Positions 9,037 through 18,192 of a stretch of DNA of 64,000 bases are shown here, piece after piece. A program made the position numbers and the translations under genes. The stretch's first letter is position 1, and every line of letters starts with the position of its first letter. Source of the DNA: Streptomyces sp. NBC_01142 (GTDB taxonomy: Bacteria > Actinomycetota > Actinomycetes > Streptomycetales > Streptomycetaceae); the NCBI RefSeq assembly GCF_026341125.1, contig NZ_JAPEOR010000003.1:1674001-1738000 (forward strand), written 5' to 3'. Below the pieces are notes generated by a model. The model saw only the letters and a list, made by a program, of their open reading frames with translations, ran no database searches and had not been told where the DNA came from.

Positions 9037-9371
9037 CAGCAGCAGCCCTGTGTGGCGGCGTCGGGGCAGGTCTTGTCCGACTCGACGGCGACCACGGCGG
9101 CGAGCAGCTGCTCCAGGGCGTGGCCGAGGCGTTCGTCGGCGAGCTCGTAGCGGGTGCGGCGCCCGTCGGGCACGGTGACGACGAGGCCGCAGTCGCGCAG
9201 GCAGGCCAGATGGTTGGAGAGCCGGGTCCGCGAGACGCCGAGCGCGTCGGCGAGGTCGGAGGGGTAGGCCGGCGCCTCGCGCAGCGCGAGGAGGATCCGG
9301 CAGCGGATCGGGTCGGCGAGCGCGCGGCCGAACCGCGCCAGCACCTCGATGTCGGGAGCGAGAGTCAGCAC
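9036..9371 (-). CDS. cmtR: CmtR-like Cd(II)/Pb(II)-sensing ArsR-family repressor
   Basis: A 111-aa winged-helix protein that matches mycobacterial CmtR from end to end. The cysteines fall at residues 24, 57, 61 and 102, and C57, C61 and C102 are the known Cd/Pb ligands of CmtR. The recognition region reads SRTRLSNHLACLRDCG. Two additional cysteines end the protein (residues 110-111). The GTG start abuts AAAGG with almost no spacer, so the transcript may be leaderless. An inverted repeat sits 16-38 bases upstream. It likely represses itself and the CDF gene, and is released by metal binding. Confidence 0.93.
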   Translation of the reverse strand: MLTLAPDIEVLARFGRALADPIRCRILLALREAPAYPSDLADALGVSRTRLSNHLACLRDCGLVVTVPDGRRTRYELADERLGHALEQLLAAVVAVESDKTCPDAATQGCC

Positions 9372-9386
9372 CTTTCAAACGGTACA

Positions 9387-9409
9387 GCTTTCGCTGAATT
9401 CACGAAAGC
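9387..9409. promoter_or_regulatory. candidate CmtR operator
   Basis: The inverted repeat GCTTTCG (9387-9393) and CGAAAGC (9403-9409) surrounds TGAATTCA in the short space between cmtR and the divergent permease gene. ArsR-family repressors bind such AT-centred palindromes. Position just upstream of the cmtR start fits autoregulation, and it may also affect the divergent gene. No binding data are implied. Confidence 0.5.
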
Positions 9410-9507
9410 GTGGATTATTGGCTCCGGCGGGACACCTTGCTCCGCTACGGTGCGCCGAGATCTTGTGTGCGGGCATTCGGCAGCGGGCTGCCGCGAAGGG
9501 GTGGGCG

Positions 9508-10773
<1,266 letters not shown>

Positions 10774-10919
10774 CCGGCGCTTACCTTCACCCGCCCTGGC
10801 GCGGCCGGAGCACTGGCCGGCGGCGCACGGTCGGCCCGTTCCCGGTGCACCCTGGCAAACGGCCTCGGCCTGACGGGACCCGGGCCCTCGCGGATCAGCG
10901 GATTGGCAGGTCGCTGGTC

Positions 10920-11402
10920 TCAGCTGCCGCAGGCACAGCCTGCGGCAGCCGGCGCGGACGCTGTTGTCCCGGCGGTCTCGCTCTGCCCGGAACAGCAGGC
11001 GTCGCCGCCCAGAGCGGGGCTCTTGCCCAGCTGGTAGGCGTCGGCCTTGACGACGTAGACCTCCCACGGCTCCTTGCCGGGGCCGTGGACCCACACCTTG
11101 TCCTGGAGGGCGTAGCAGCAGGACGTGTCGTTCTCCTCGAAGGTGGCGAGGCCGGCGTCCTTGAGGCGGGCAGTGGCGGCGGTGACTTCGTCGGTGGTGT
11201 CGACCTCGACGCCGAGGTGGTCCAGGCGGGTCTCCTGGCCGGGCTCGCCCTCAATGAGGACGAGCTTGAGCGGCGGGGTGGTGATGGCAAAGTTCGCGTA
11301 GCAGGGGCGGCGCTTGGCGGGTTCGACGCCGAACAGCTTGGAGTAGAAGGCGACCGACGCTTCGAGGTCGGCGACGTTGAGCGCGAGCTGAGCACGGGAC
11401 AT
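10920..11402 (-). CDS. arsI: ArsI/CadI family VOC-fold metal(loid) resistance protein
   Basis: A 160-aa vicinal-oxygen-chelate protein. The VOC repeat is evident: ALNVADLEASVAFYSKLFG near the N-terminus and DHLGVEV near residue 61. The vicinal pair C95-C96 in NDTSCCYA is the As-binding thiol pair of ArsI, the C-As lyase that demethylates trivalent methylarsenic. H62 and E114 are probable metal ligands. The tail has further CC and CxC motifs (residues 136-158). CadI (cadmium-induced) proteins share this fold, so the substrate is not certain. It is divergent from arsR across an 80-base promoter region holding a palindrome. Confidence 0.88.
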   Translation of the reverse strand: MSRAQLALNVADLEASVAFYSKLFGVEPAKRRPCYANFAITTPPLKLVLIEGEPGQETRLDHLGVEVDTTDEVTAATARLKDAGLATFEENDTSCCYALQDKVWVHGPGKEPWEVYVVKADAYQLGKSPALGGDACCSGQSETAGTTASAPAAAGCACGS

Positions 11403-11422
11403 GACGGTCTCCCCAATCGAGT

Positions 11423-11444
11423 TGCATTGATGCCTGTCGATACA
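11423..11444. promoter_or_regulatory. candidate ArsR operator in the arsI-arsR divergent promoter
   Basis: An imperfect palindrome, TGCATTGA (11423-11430), a 6-base spacer, then TCGATACA (11437-11444), six of eight positions complementary. It lies between the divergent arsI and arsR starts, where an ArsR dimer would control both. Sequence-based suggestion only. Confidence 0.45.
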
Positions 11445-11482
11445 ACCTTGCGCCTTGGATAGAAAAACGTCAACATAGAAGC

Positions 11483-11875
11483 ATGTCGAAACAAGAGCTT
11501 GTGGTGCTCGGCCAGGACGGGGACGGCGGATGCTGCCCCACGCTGCTGGCCGCGCCGCTTGACGAGGATGAGGCCGCCGATCTGGCGAAGGTGTTCAAGG
11601 CGCTGGGCGACCCGGTGCGGCTGAGGCTGCTGTCGATGATCGCGTCCCGTGCGGGCGGGGAGATCTGCGTCTGCGATCTGACCCCGGCCTTCGAGCTGTC
11701 CCAGCCGACGATCTCCCACCACCTCAAGCTGCTGAAGCAGGCCGGGCTGATCGACTCCGAGCGGCGCGGGACGTGGGTGTACTACCGGCTGCTGCCCGAA
11801 ACGACCGACCGGCTCGCTGCCGTCCTGACCCGCCCCGGCGCCCCGGTCGCCGAACCTGCCGGGGCCGCATCGTGA
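11483..11875 (+). CDS. arsR: ArsR-family metalloregulator
   Basis: A 130-aa ArsR/SmtB repressor. The metal-binding box EICVCDL places C62 and C64 at the start of the DNA-binding helices, followed by the recognition segment SQPTISHHLKLLKQAGL. A second cysteine pair (C17-C18) near the N-terminus could act as a third thiol ligand, as in some actinobacterial arsenic sensors. It overlaps the start of the acr3 remnant (GTGA) and is divergent from arsI. Expected role: As(III)-released repressor of the ars genes. Confidence 0.9.
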   Translation: MSKQELVVLGQDGDGGCCPTLLAAPLDEDEAADLAKVFKALGDPVRLRLLSMIASRAGGEICVCDLTPAFELSQPTISHHLKLLKQAGLIDSERRGTWVYYRLLPETTDRLAAVLTRPGAPVAEPAGAAS

Positions 11876-12240
11876 GCGGGGCTACTGCCACTGCGGCCGG
11901 GCCGATGGCCGGACGGCTGTCGTTCTGGACCGGTTCCTGGCCGTGTGGATCCTGCTCGCGGTGGCCGTCGGGTCTCGGCCTGGGCCGCCTCGTTCCCGGC
12001 CTGGGGGACGCGCTCGCGAAGGTCACCGTCACCGGCGTCTCACTGCCGATCGCGCTCGGCCTGCTCGTGATGATGTGCCCGGTCCTCGCCAAGGTCCGCT
12101 ACGACCGCCTGGACACGGTTACCGGCGACCGGCGCCTGCTCATCACGTCCCTGCTCCTGAACTGGATCGTCGGACCGGCGCTGATGTTCGCGCTCGCCTG
12201 GGGTTTCCTGCCGGACCTGCCCGAGTACCGCACCGGCCTC
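11872..12240 (+). pseudogene. acr3: ACR3-type arsenite efflux permease, frameshifted and truncated
   Basis: The N-terminal third of an ACR3 permease is recognisable (SLPIALGLLVMMCPVLAKV, RYDRLDTVTGDRRLL, LPDLPEYRTGL), coupled to arsR through a GTGA overlap. Two compensating indels disturb the first helix. One base is lost near 11923-11925 and one gained near 11970-11974. Between them the correct residues (LDRFLAVWILLAVAVG) are in the +1 frame. After about 12240 homology stops abruptly in unrelated sequence, so at least two thirds of the permease, including the catalytic Cys region, is gone. The ars operon therefore lacks a working pump here. Confidence 0.85.
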
Positions 12241-12333
12241 GGGTGTGTGGCTTTATCGAGCAGTAGTTGACGTCACTTGTCGATGGGTTTGGGAGGCGCC
12301 CAAAACCACGGTCGGGTGATGTTGATGAGTTTG

Positions 12334-12476
12334 GGTTCTGGCTCAACTTCTGTGGTGGGGCCCGCTGCTGGGCGGATTGCGAAAGCTAGCGCTCTGAAAG
12401 CGGCACGTCAGTGGGGCGGCTGCACACGGCAACGCACCGAGGCGCGGCGCAGCTCCACAGAAGTTGAGCCAGAACC
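12334..12476. mobile_element. 143-bp MITE with 22-bp terminal inverted repeats
   Basis: Perfect 22-bp inverted ends (12334-12355, starting GGTTCTGGCTCAACTTC, and 12455-12476) bound a 99-bp non-coding core. An 8-bp direct repeat, TGAGTTTG, flanks it at 12326-12333 and 12477-12484: a target-site duplication of the length made by ISL3- and IS66-type transposases. No transposase is inside, so it is a miniature inverted-repeat element moved in trans. The pre-insertion sequence is restored by removing the element and one repeat. Confidence 0.85.
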
Positions 12477-12682
12477 TGAGTTTGGGAGGCATGGCGGCTC
12501 TTGCCAGGGCAGCATCGGGATGCACGGCCCCCGCCGAATACGGCAGCACTGGGGACCGGATCCTACGAGCCCGAGCCGAGGATCCTGCAAAGGCCGGCTG
12601 ACCGCAGCCTACGTTCCTCGATGGCCAGCCGTCCTGGCGGACGCCTGGCCATCCCGCGTTTGCGGTGTCCTTGGAAGATGTC

Positions 12683-13090
12683 TCAATCGAGCACGGCGGC
12701 GACGGCCTCGATCTCGACGAGTTGGTCCTTGTAACCGAGCACGGTGACGCCCATCAACGTGCTGGGGACGTCATGGTCAGCGAACGAGTCCCGGACAACC
12801 TGCCAGGCGGCCACCAGGTCCTCCCGCCGGGCCGATGCGACGAGAACCCGTGTGCTAATGACGTCCTGGAGTGACGCGCCTGAGACAGTAAGAGCGGCCT
12901 GCATGTTCTCGATGGCTTTTGCCGCTTGGCCCTCGTAGTCCCCGATCGCTGCTGTGGAGCCGTCATCGTTCAGCGGACACGCCCCTGCAAGGAAGATCAG
13001 GCGTGACTCGGCGGGCGCCGTGGCCGCGTAGGCGTACTCGGCGACGTCGGACAGGGCGGTGGAGCGGATCAAAGTGATGGCACGAGCCAC
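12683..13090 (-). CDS. RidA/YjgF/Rid family protein
   Basis: A 135-aa protein of the normal Rid length. The family pattern is clear: a central FLAGACPLNDDG strand-turn, DYEGQAAKAIENMQAAL for the helix, and the C-terminal VTVLGYKDQLVEIEAVA strand. Rid proteins hydrolyse reactive enamine/imine intermediates or act in related ways. The Arg that binds carboxylate in canonical RidA (near RVLVASARRED) appears present. It stands alone on the minus strand. Confidence 0.85.
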   Translation of the reverse strand: MARAITLIRSTALSDVAEYAYAATAPAESRLIFLAGACPLNDDGSTAAIGDYEGQAAKAIENMQAALTVSGASLQDVISTRVLVASARREDLVAAWQVVRDSFADHDVPSTLMGVTVLGYKDQLVEIEAVAAVLD

Positions 13091-13439
13091 GGTCGTGGGG
13101 TCCTTTCCCCTCGGGGGTTCAGCGCGGACATCCTGTCAACGGCCAGTTGGCTTCCGCCTTCCCTTTTCTCGCCGCCCCGCGAGAACGCCGTCACTTCTGC
13201 TCGACATTCACGAACCGCATGATCACCAACTGACTCCGGAACCAGTCGACAAACGCTGTTCCTAGATGCCCGGTCTCTGCCGGAGCCAGCGAAAGCCTCT
13301 GCTGCACGAGTGGGGCCAACTCGAGCCGCCCGGGCGGGGCCGAACGACATCGCAGCCAATGACGTGTACGCGGGTGAGGGCCGGTTGCGCCTGGGCTGAG
13401 GGCCTTGTCCCACCGCGAGTCGGCGGGGATCATGACCGC
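13091..13439. other. intergenic region upstream of ridA and the HEAT-like gene
   Basis: The two genes are divergent. On the minus strand a frame ending at 13191 with a plausible-looking tail (TAFVDWFRSQLVIMRFVNV) may be the 3' remnant of a lost gene, but no start or family is visible. Otherwise nothing supported. Confidence 0.35.
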
Positions 13440-15359
13440 GTGCAGCACCGAGAGGAACTCCACGAACTGCTCCCATGCGCCGGACTCACGGTCGTCGAGG
13501 ACATGCGCCCGGGCAGCCTGTTCCCGCCGGAGGCCGGCTGGCGGATCGCGCGGGGGATCGCGGCGCCGGACGGCGCGGTCCGGGAGGCGCTCGACGCCGC
13601 GTGGTGGCGCCGCCTTGCAGATGCCGACGGCGAGTTCCTGGTGGCCGTCCTCGGACATCGGATCGGCGGCAACGACTCCTGGTGGACCCGGGTCCGCTAC
13701 GCCGGCGGCGGTGTGCCGGGGCTGACCGGCGACCCCGGGTTCGTGGCGCTCTCCCTCGATGGGCAGGTGCTGCTGGCGGAGGTGCCCGGCGCGGACGGGC
13801 CTCGGGTGACGGCCCTCGACCGACTGTCAGAGCGGCTGGATGAGGCCGCCGCGGCCGCCGGGCGCGAGACGGAGGTCGAGCGCGCCGAGGTGTGGGCGGC
13901 GGTGCCCCGCCGACACGCGTGGCCTTTGCACTGGGCGGAGGGGATCGGGTCCAATCCGGCCGCGACGGACGAGCTGCTGATCCGGCTGCTGGATGTGGAG
14001 GTGGGCTTCCTGCACGGATGCGACCGGCCCGCCGTCCTCGACGCCGCCGTGGCGCATCCCGATCCGCGGGTGCGCTCAAGGCCCGCGGACACCTTCCGGC
14101 CCAAGCTCACGTCCGACCAGTGGGTACGCCTGGTCCGCGCCGAACCGTCGCCGAGCCGGCGCGTGCTCTGGGCCGAGCATGCCTGCGCCTGGGGCGTCGA
14201 ACTCCCCGGGGACCTGTACGACGACCTCCTCGCTGGCCCGTCCCACGCTCAGGCCGCCGAACTCCCGGGGCTCCCCGCACACCACCTCCCCAGCCTCGCG
14301 GCCGACGCCGATCCCCGGGTGCGGGCGACTGCCTGCGCCCGGTGGGAAGACCTCGCCGCGCCGCTGCGGGCGCGACTGCTGGCCGACACCGACGACGCGG
14401 TGCGTACGGCGGCGCTGCTCGCCCACCACACCGGCGTCCCCATGCCTCGCGAGGTCTTTGCCGCGCTGCCCGCGCCCCGGCGCGCGCTCGAACAGTGCCG
14501 TCTCTCGCCCGAGCTGGAGGCGGAGCTGGTCCGGGACGGGGACGCGGAGGTACGCCGAGCGCTGGCCGCCAACCCGCGGCTCAGTGCACACAGCGTCGCC
14601 GTCCTGGCGGAGGACCCATACGACGACATCCGCTCGGCGGTGGCACTGCGGCCCGACCTCAACGAGGAGCAGCGTGCCGCGGTGCGCTACGACTTCGACC
14701 CGACGTCGATGTCGCGCACTCTGCCCTGGGTCGAGGGCCTGCACGGTGACGCCGACGCGATGCGCCGCCTCGCCGTATCGTCCCATCCGCTCATCCGCCG
14801 AAGCGTGGCCCGTGCCCGGCATCTTCCACCGGACGTCGTGGAGCGTCTGGCGCGGGACGAGGACCGGACGGTCCGCCTGTTCCTCGCCGAATCGTGCGAT
14901 GACGCGCCGGCCGAGATGCTGCTGGAGGTCTGGCGCTGGTGGGACGGCAGTTTCACTCACCCCGACCGCCCTCGCAGCCACCCCAACTTCCCCCGTACGG
15001 GACTGCTGCGCTACGCCGGCGACCCCGGTGGGCGGATGCGCCGCCTGGCCCTGGACGATCCGGAGTCCACGCCTGCCGACGTCGCACGTCTCGCCCGCGA
15101 CCCAGAAGCCGAGGTGCGCCGCCGCGCGGCCGAGGACACCCGGCTGTCACCGGCCGACGCGGTGCGGCTGCTGAACGACCCAGCAGCCCACGTCCGCGGG
15201 ACCGCGATGCGCAATCTGCGGCTGCCGGCCCGCGTCCTTGCCGGGCTGCTGCACGACCGCGACACGGCATGCGCGGCGGTCACCAATCCCGCGATCCCGG
15301 TCCCCGTCCTGCACCGCATCATGGCCGCGGCCGCGGCAGCCGTGGCAGCCCGGCGCTGA
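13440..15359 (+). CDS. HEAT/leucine-rich-variant repeat protein
   Basis: An approximately 639-aa soluble protein from the GTG at 13440 (GGGG about 12 bases upstream); an in-frame ATG at 13503 is an alternative. After a domain of about 120 aa it is built of short alpha-helical repeats of the form 'D.DA.VR.AAA.N..L....V..L..DP...IR', as in leucine-rich-repeat-variant and HEAT-like proteins (examples VRSRPADTF, VRTAALLAHH, VRRALAANPRLSAHSV, VRGTAMRNLRLPA). Such solenoids bind protein or nucleic acid partners. Close relatives in Streptomyces are uncharacterised. No membrane segments are seen. Confidence 0.75.
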   Translation: MQHREELHELLPCAGLTVVEDMRPGSLFPPEAGWRIARGIAAPDGAVREALDAAWWRRLADADGEFLVAVLGHRIGGNDSWWTRVRYAGGGVPGLTGDPGFVALSLDGQVLLAEVPGADGPRVTALDRLSERLDEAAAAAGRETEVERAEVWAAVPRRHAWPLHWAEGIGSNPAATDELLIRLLDVEVGFLHGCDRPAVLDAAVAHPDPRVRSRPADTFRPKLTSDQWVRLVRAEPSPSRRVLWAEHACAWGVELPGDLYDDLLAGPSHAQAAELPGLPAHHLPSLAADADPRVRATACARWEDLAAPLRARLLADTDDAVRTAALLAHHTGVPMPREVFAALPAPRRALEQCRLSPELEAELVRDGDAEVRRALAANPRLSAHSVAVLAEDPYDDIRSAVALRPDLNEEQRAAVRYDFDPTSMSRTLPWVEGLHGDADAMRRLAVSSHPLIRRSVARARHLPPDVVERLARDEDRTVRLFLAESCDDAPAEMLLEVWRWWDGSFTHPDRPRSHPNFPRTGLLRYAGDPGGRMRRLALDDPESTPADVARLARDPEAEVRRRAAEDTRLSPADAVRLLNDPAAHVRGTAMRNLRLPARVLAGLLHDRDTACAAVTNPAIPVPVLHRIMAAAAAAVAARR

Positions 15360-15515
15360 ACACCGCCACCCCGCAGGGCGGCCGTGGCGGTCTGACCCTG
15401 AACTCCGGCACACCCCCGCCCGGGCGGCTCGAGTGAAGCGCTCGGCTGGCTCAAGGGCGAGCGCGCGAACCTCACCGCTGCCGCCCAGACCTTCTCCGGG
15501 AGCCACCCGGACGTC

Positions 15516-16406
15516 GTGGTACGCATCGCTTTCGACCTCGTGTATCGCCTCTTCCAGTGGCGCTACTTCGACGACGGAACCGCTGTGGCGGAGGCGGCGC
15601 TGGCAGTGGTCGACGGTCACGGAACGACGAGCGACAGGGGCGGGCTCCACACCATCCTCGGCATGGCGCTGTTCGGGGCCGGGCGGCGGGCGGAGGCTGT
15701 CGCCGCGACACAAGAGTCCATCAGGATCTACCGGGAACTCGCCCGGGACCAGCCTGACGCCGAACCCCTGGTGGGACGTTCCCTTGCGAACCTCGGCATC
15801 CAGGAGCCCGATCCGGAAAGGCGCCGGGTGGCCGCCGAGGAGGCCGTGTCCATCGGACGCCGATGGGCACGCGGGGACGACCCCGCACTTCCCGAGGTGG
15901 AACTCGCGGGAGCACTGCACAACCTCAGCGTTGCGCTCGCGGACCTGGGCCGGCACTCGGAGGCCGTCGCCCCCGCTCAGGAAGCCATGGAGATCCGCAG
16001 ACGCCAGGCACAGGCGGCCCCGGGAGCCTTCCAGAGGTACTTCGCCGACCTGTTGATCCATCTCAGTGCGAAGCTGTTGGAGGCGGGCCGACCGGAAGAC
16101 GCCGTGCTGCGGGCCGCGGAGGGCGTGGACGTCTTCAGGCAGCTGGCCGCAGAGGATCTCAGGGCGCACGAGCACGCCCTTTGCGACGCCCTCGCACGGC
16201 TCGGGCTCGCTTTCGTCGCCGGCGGGCGCACCGAGGAGGCTCGCGAACTCCACGCACAGGCGATGGCACTGGCGGCGCGACTCGGTGAGAACGCCGAGGT
16301 AACCGCGGTGCTGACCGAAATCACCCGCGCTCTCCCGCCTGCTGCCGAGAGAGGCGGACTATGGCACCGCATTGCCAAGACGCGCCGGGGCAGACGGAGT
16401 ACGTGA
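15516..16406 (+). CDS. tetratricopeptide-repeat protein, 5' end probably missing
   Basis: A 296-aa all-alpha protein with TPR-like units (GLHTILGMALFGAGRRAEA, ALHNLSVALADLGRHSEA, LARLGLAFVAGGRTEEA) spaced as in the TPR sections of AfsR-, SARP- and NB-ARC-type streptomycete proteins. Protein-like sequence (ALGWLKGERANLTAAAQ) continues upstream in frame to about 15405 without a start codon. The gene is therefore likely the surviving 3' portion of a larger TPR protein. I use the GTG at 15516 for lack of a better start. Confidence 0.55.
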   Translation: MVRIAFDLVYRLFQWRYFDDGTAVAEAALAVVDGHGTTSDRGGLHTILGMALFGAGRRAEAVAATQESIRIYRELARDQPDAEPLVGRSLANLGIQEPDPERRRVAAEEAVSIGRRWARGDDPALPEVELAGALHNLSVALADLGRHSEAVAPAQEAMEIRRRQAQAAPGAFQRYFADLLIHLSAKLLEAGRPEDAVLRAAEGVDVFRQLAAEDLRAHEHALCDALARLGLAFVAGGRTEEARELHAQAMALAARLGENAEVTAVLTEITRALPPAAERGGLWHRIAKTRRGRRST

Positions 16407-16509
16407 CACTCACCGACCCCCTACAGGGAAGTGTGCGCGGGAGTGGCGCAGGATTTTCACGGCGCCCTCGGTGCCGCCGGAACTCCACTCCAGGGTCAGG
16501 TCGGCGGTC

Positions 16510-17075
16510 ACGGCTGACCCGGGTGGTCGGCTGGGGCCGGGCCGGGTCGGTTTCGGTGCACCGGCTGGCGTGCCGGTCTTCGCGTGCAGATTCCTGAACC
16601 CCCGCCGAACCCGAGCGGGGGTGAGTCTGTTCGGTTCCGCTGGCCTCTCCCAGGGCCGGCGAAGGTCACTCGCGAGTGGGCGGGCGAGCCGGAGTTGGGC
16701 GTGTGCGGCCAGGACGAGCCAGGTCCAGCGGTCGGCGGCCTGGGAGTCCCGGAGCTTGGGCCGGGTCCAGTGTCTGTTTCAGCAGACGAAAGGTGTGCTC
16801 CACGTCGAACCTTCGCAGGAAGGTCCGCCAGCACCGGTCGACGTCCTCGGCGCGGGCGCCGGTTCCTGACCACCACAGCCAGACGGGCTTGTTCACCCCG
16901 CCACTGGGCAGTTTCGCGACCGTCAACCGGATCACGGTGCCCTCGATGATCGGCAACGGGCCCTCGTGATCGCCCCATGCCGCCCGGCTGGTTATCGGAC
17001 TGAACGCGTCGGTGTCGGACGTGGTGAAGCCATTGACGGCGCCGTGGTAGATGTCGGAGGCGTAGCCGACCTACC
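16510..17075 (-). pseudogene. transposase remnant, same family as the IS at 55290-56875
   Basis: The minus strand encodes LPIIEGTVIRL, VWLWWSGTGA, DVDRCWRTFLRRFDVEHTF and RLLKQTL, closely matching the transposase of the 55.3-56.9 kb element. After KQTL a 4-base deletion shifts the frame; the other frame continues WTRPKLRDSQAADRWTWLVLAAH to the C-terminus. The N-terminal half is missing or degenerate. It is an inactive fragment of a DDE transposase and the only content of the 16.4-17.1 kb interval. Confidence 0.75.
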
Positions 17076-17119
17076 ACGGTTCCGTTCCCCCCGAGGCCTG
17101 CGACGCCCGCGAGCCCCGG

Positions 17120-18190
17120 TCACCCAGTCTTCCTGCGGTCGTACGCCATGGTCGACAGCGGCACCACCAAGCCGGCCCAGAACAGGACCTCGGGCACACC
17201 CCGATCGGTCCACGGGATCTGGGATATCAGCAGCGCGCAGAGCATGGTCCACGCCGCCTGTCCCAGCACGATCCGGGCCCAGGGGCCGCGGCGTACGAGG
17301 GAGCGGATGTTGAGCTGCACTCCGGTACGCATCCGGTGGTAGCGGAACAGCGCGCCGAAGCCCCAGATCGCGGCCATGACCATCAGCACCCAGACGCGGT
17401 TGCCGAGCGGTACGGGCAGCTCCCGCAGGATCGGGTCCTTGGTCGTGGCGAAGAGGTCGATCGTCACCCCCGCAGCGGCCAGACAGACGAGCGCGAGCCA
17501 GCGTGTGCCCCGCAGCAGGCGGTACGTGGCATGGTCGAGGCCGCTGCGCAGCATCGGGGACTGGGGTGTGCCCGCCAGCCCTGTTGAGTACATCTCCGCG
17601 GCCTGGGCGGCCGTGACGGCCGGGGCGTTGGCCGTCGCGTCGGTGTGCATGGCCTGGGCCGTCTCGTTGGACGGGTCGAGGCGCAGCCATTCGACCAGGG
17701 CCTGCTTCGCGACGTCCTGACGCTGCGTGCGTACGGCCGCGAAGCACAGGGCCTGGTGGGCGTCGGGCTCATGCGGGGCGAGGCGCACGGCCTCGTGGGC
17801 CGCCTCGTACGCCCGCTCGTGATCGGCGGGCGGGGCCGACGAATAGGCGACGAGCACGCCGGACAGTGCGAGATGCGAGGACCACTTGTCGGGCGCCCTG
17901 CGGACGGCCTCCTCTGCCGCCGCCCGCGCCTCGGACTGCCTGCCGAGGCGGAGCAGCACCCGGGACAGCAGAATGAGCGCGCCGACGTGCCCGGGCGAGA
18001 TCCGGAGCATCTCGGCGGCGGCCCGCTCCGCGGGCTCGTACTCGCCGAGCTTCTCGTGGGCGACGGCGAGCAGCTGCCAGGCCCATTCGTCGTCCGGCTC
18101 CTCGGCGAGGTGGGGGGCCAGTACGGCCTTGGACTCCTCGAACCGGTCTGCCGCCTGCAGCGCACCGGCGCGCGCCACCACCGGATTCAT
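17120..18190 (-). CDS. TPR-containing membrane protein
   Basis: A 356-aa protein starting 2 bases after the stop of the AAA ATPase gene. The first about 210 residues are TPR-like helices (AVLAPHLAEEPDDEWAWQLL, ALILLSRVLLRLGRQSEA, DAHQALCFAAVRTQRQD). The last about 130 contain four membrane helices (LALVCLAAAGVTIDLF, VLMVMAAIWGFGALF, AAWTMLCALLISQI, VLFWAGLVVPLSTMAY). Tight coupling suggests it tethers or presents substrates to the ATPase at the membrane; that is inference. A longer frame reaching 18820 lies antisense-like over the ATPase gene and is not used. Confidence 0.75.
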   Translation of the reverse strand: MNPVVARAGALQAADRFEESKAVLAPHLAEEPDDEWAWQLLAVAHEKLGEYEPAERAAAEMLRISPGHVGALILLSRVLLRLGRQSEARAAAEEAVRRAPDKWSSHLALSGVLVAYSSAPPADHERAYEAAHEAVRLAPHEPDAHQALCFAAVRTQRQDVAKQALVEWLRLDPSNETAQAMHTDATANAPAVTAAQAAEMYSTGLAGTPQSPMLRSGLDHATYRLLRGTRWLALVCLAAAGVTIDLFATTKDPILRELPVPLGNRVWVLMVMAAIWGFGALFRYHRMRTGVQLNIRSLVRRGPWARIVLGQAAWTMLCALLISQIPWTDRGVPEVLFWAGLVVPLSTMAYDRRKTG

Positions 18191-18192
18191 GC

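Noticed and set aside
8317..9378. 353-aa minus-strand frame as one protein
   Set aside because: Its first about 115 codons overlap cmtR in another frame and look Arg/Pro-rich and non-coding; the real transporter starts at 9036.
12277..12747. 156-aa plus-strand frame
   Set aside because: It runs through the MITE and the 3' end of ridA; not coding.
13191..13658. 155-aa minus-strand frame
   Set aside because: Most of it opposes the HEAT-like gene; only its last about 45 residues look protein-like, which is too little to call.
14076..14981. 301-aa minus-strand frame opposite the HEAT-like gene
   Set aside because: Antisense shadow; the plus strand shows regular helical repeats with typical codon bias.
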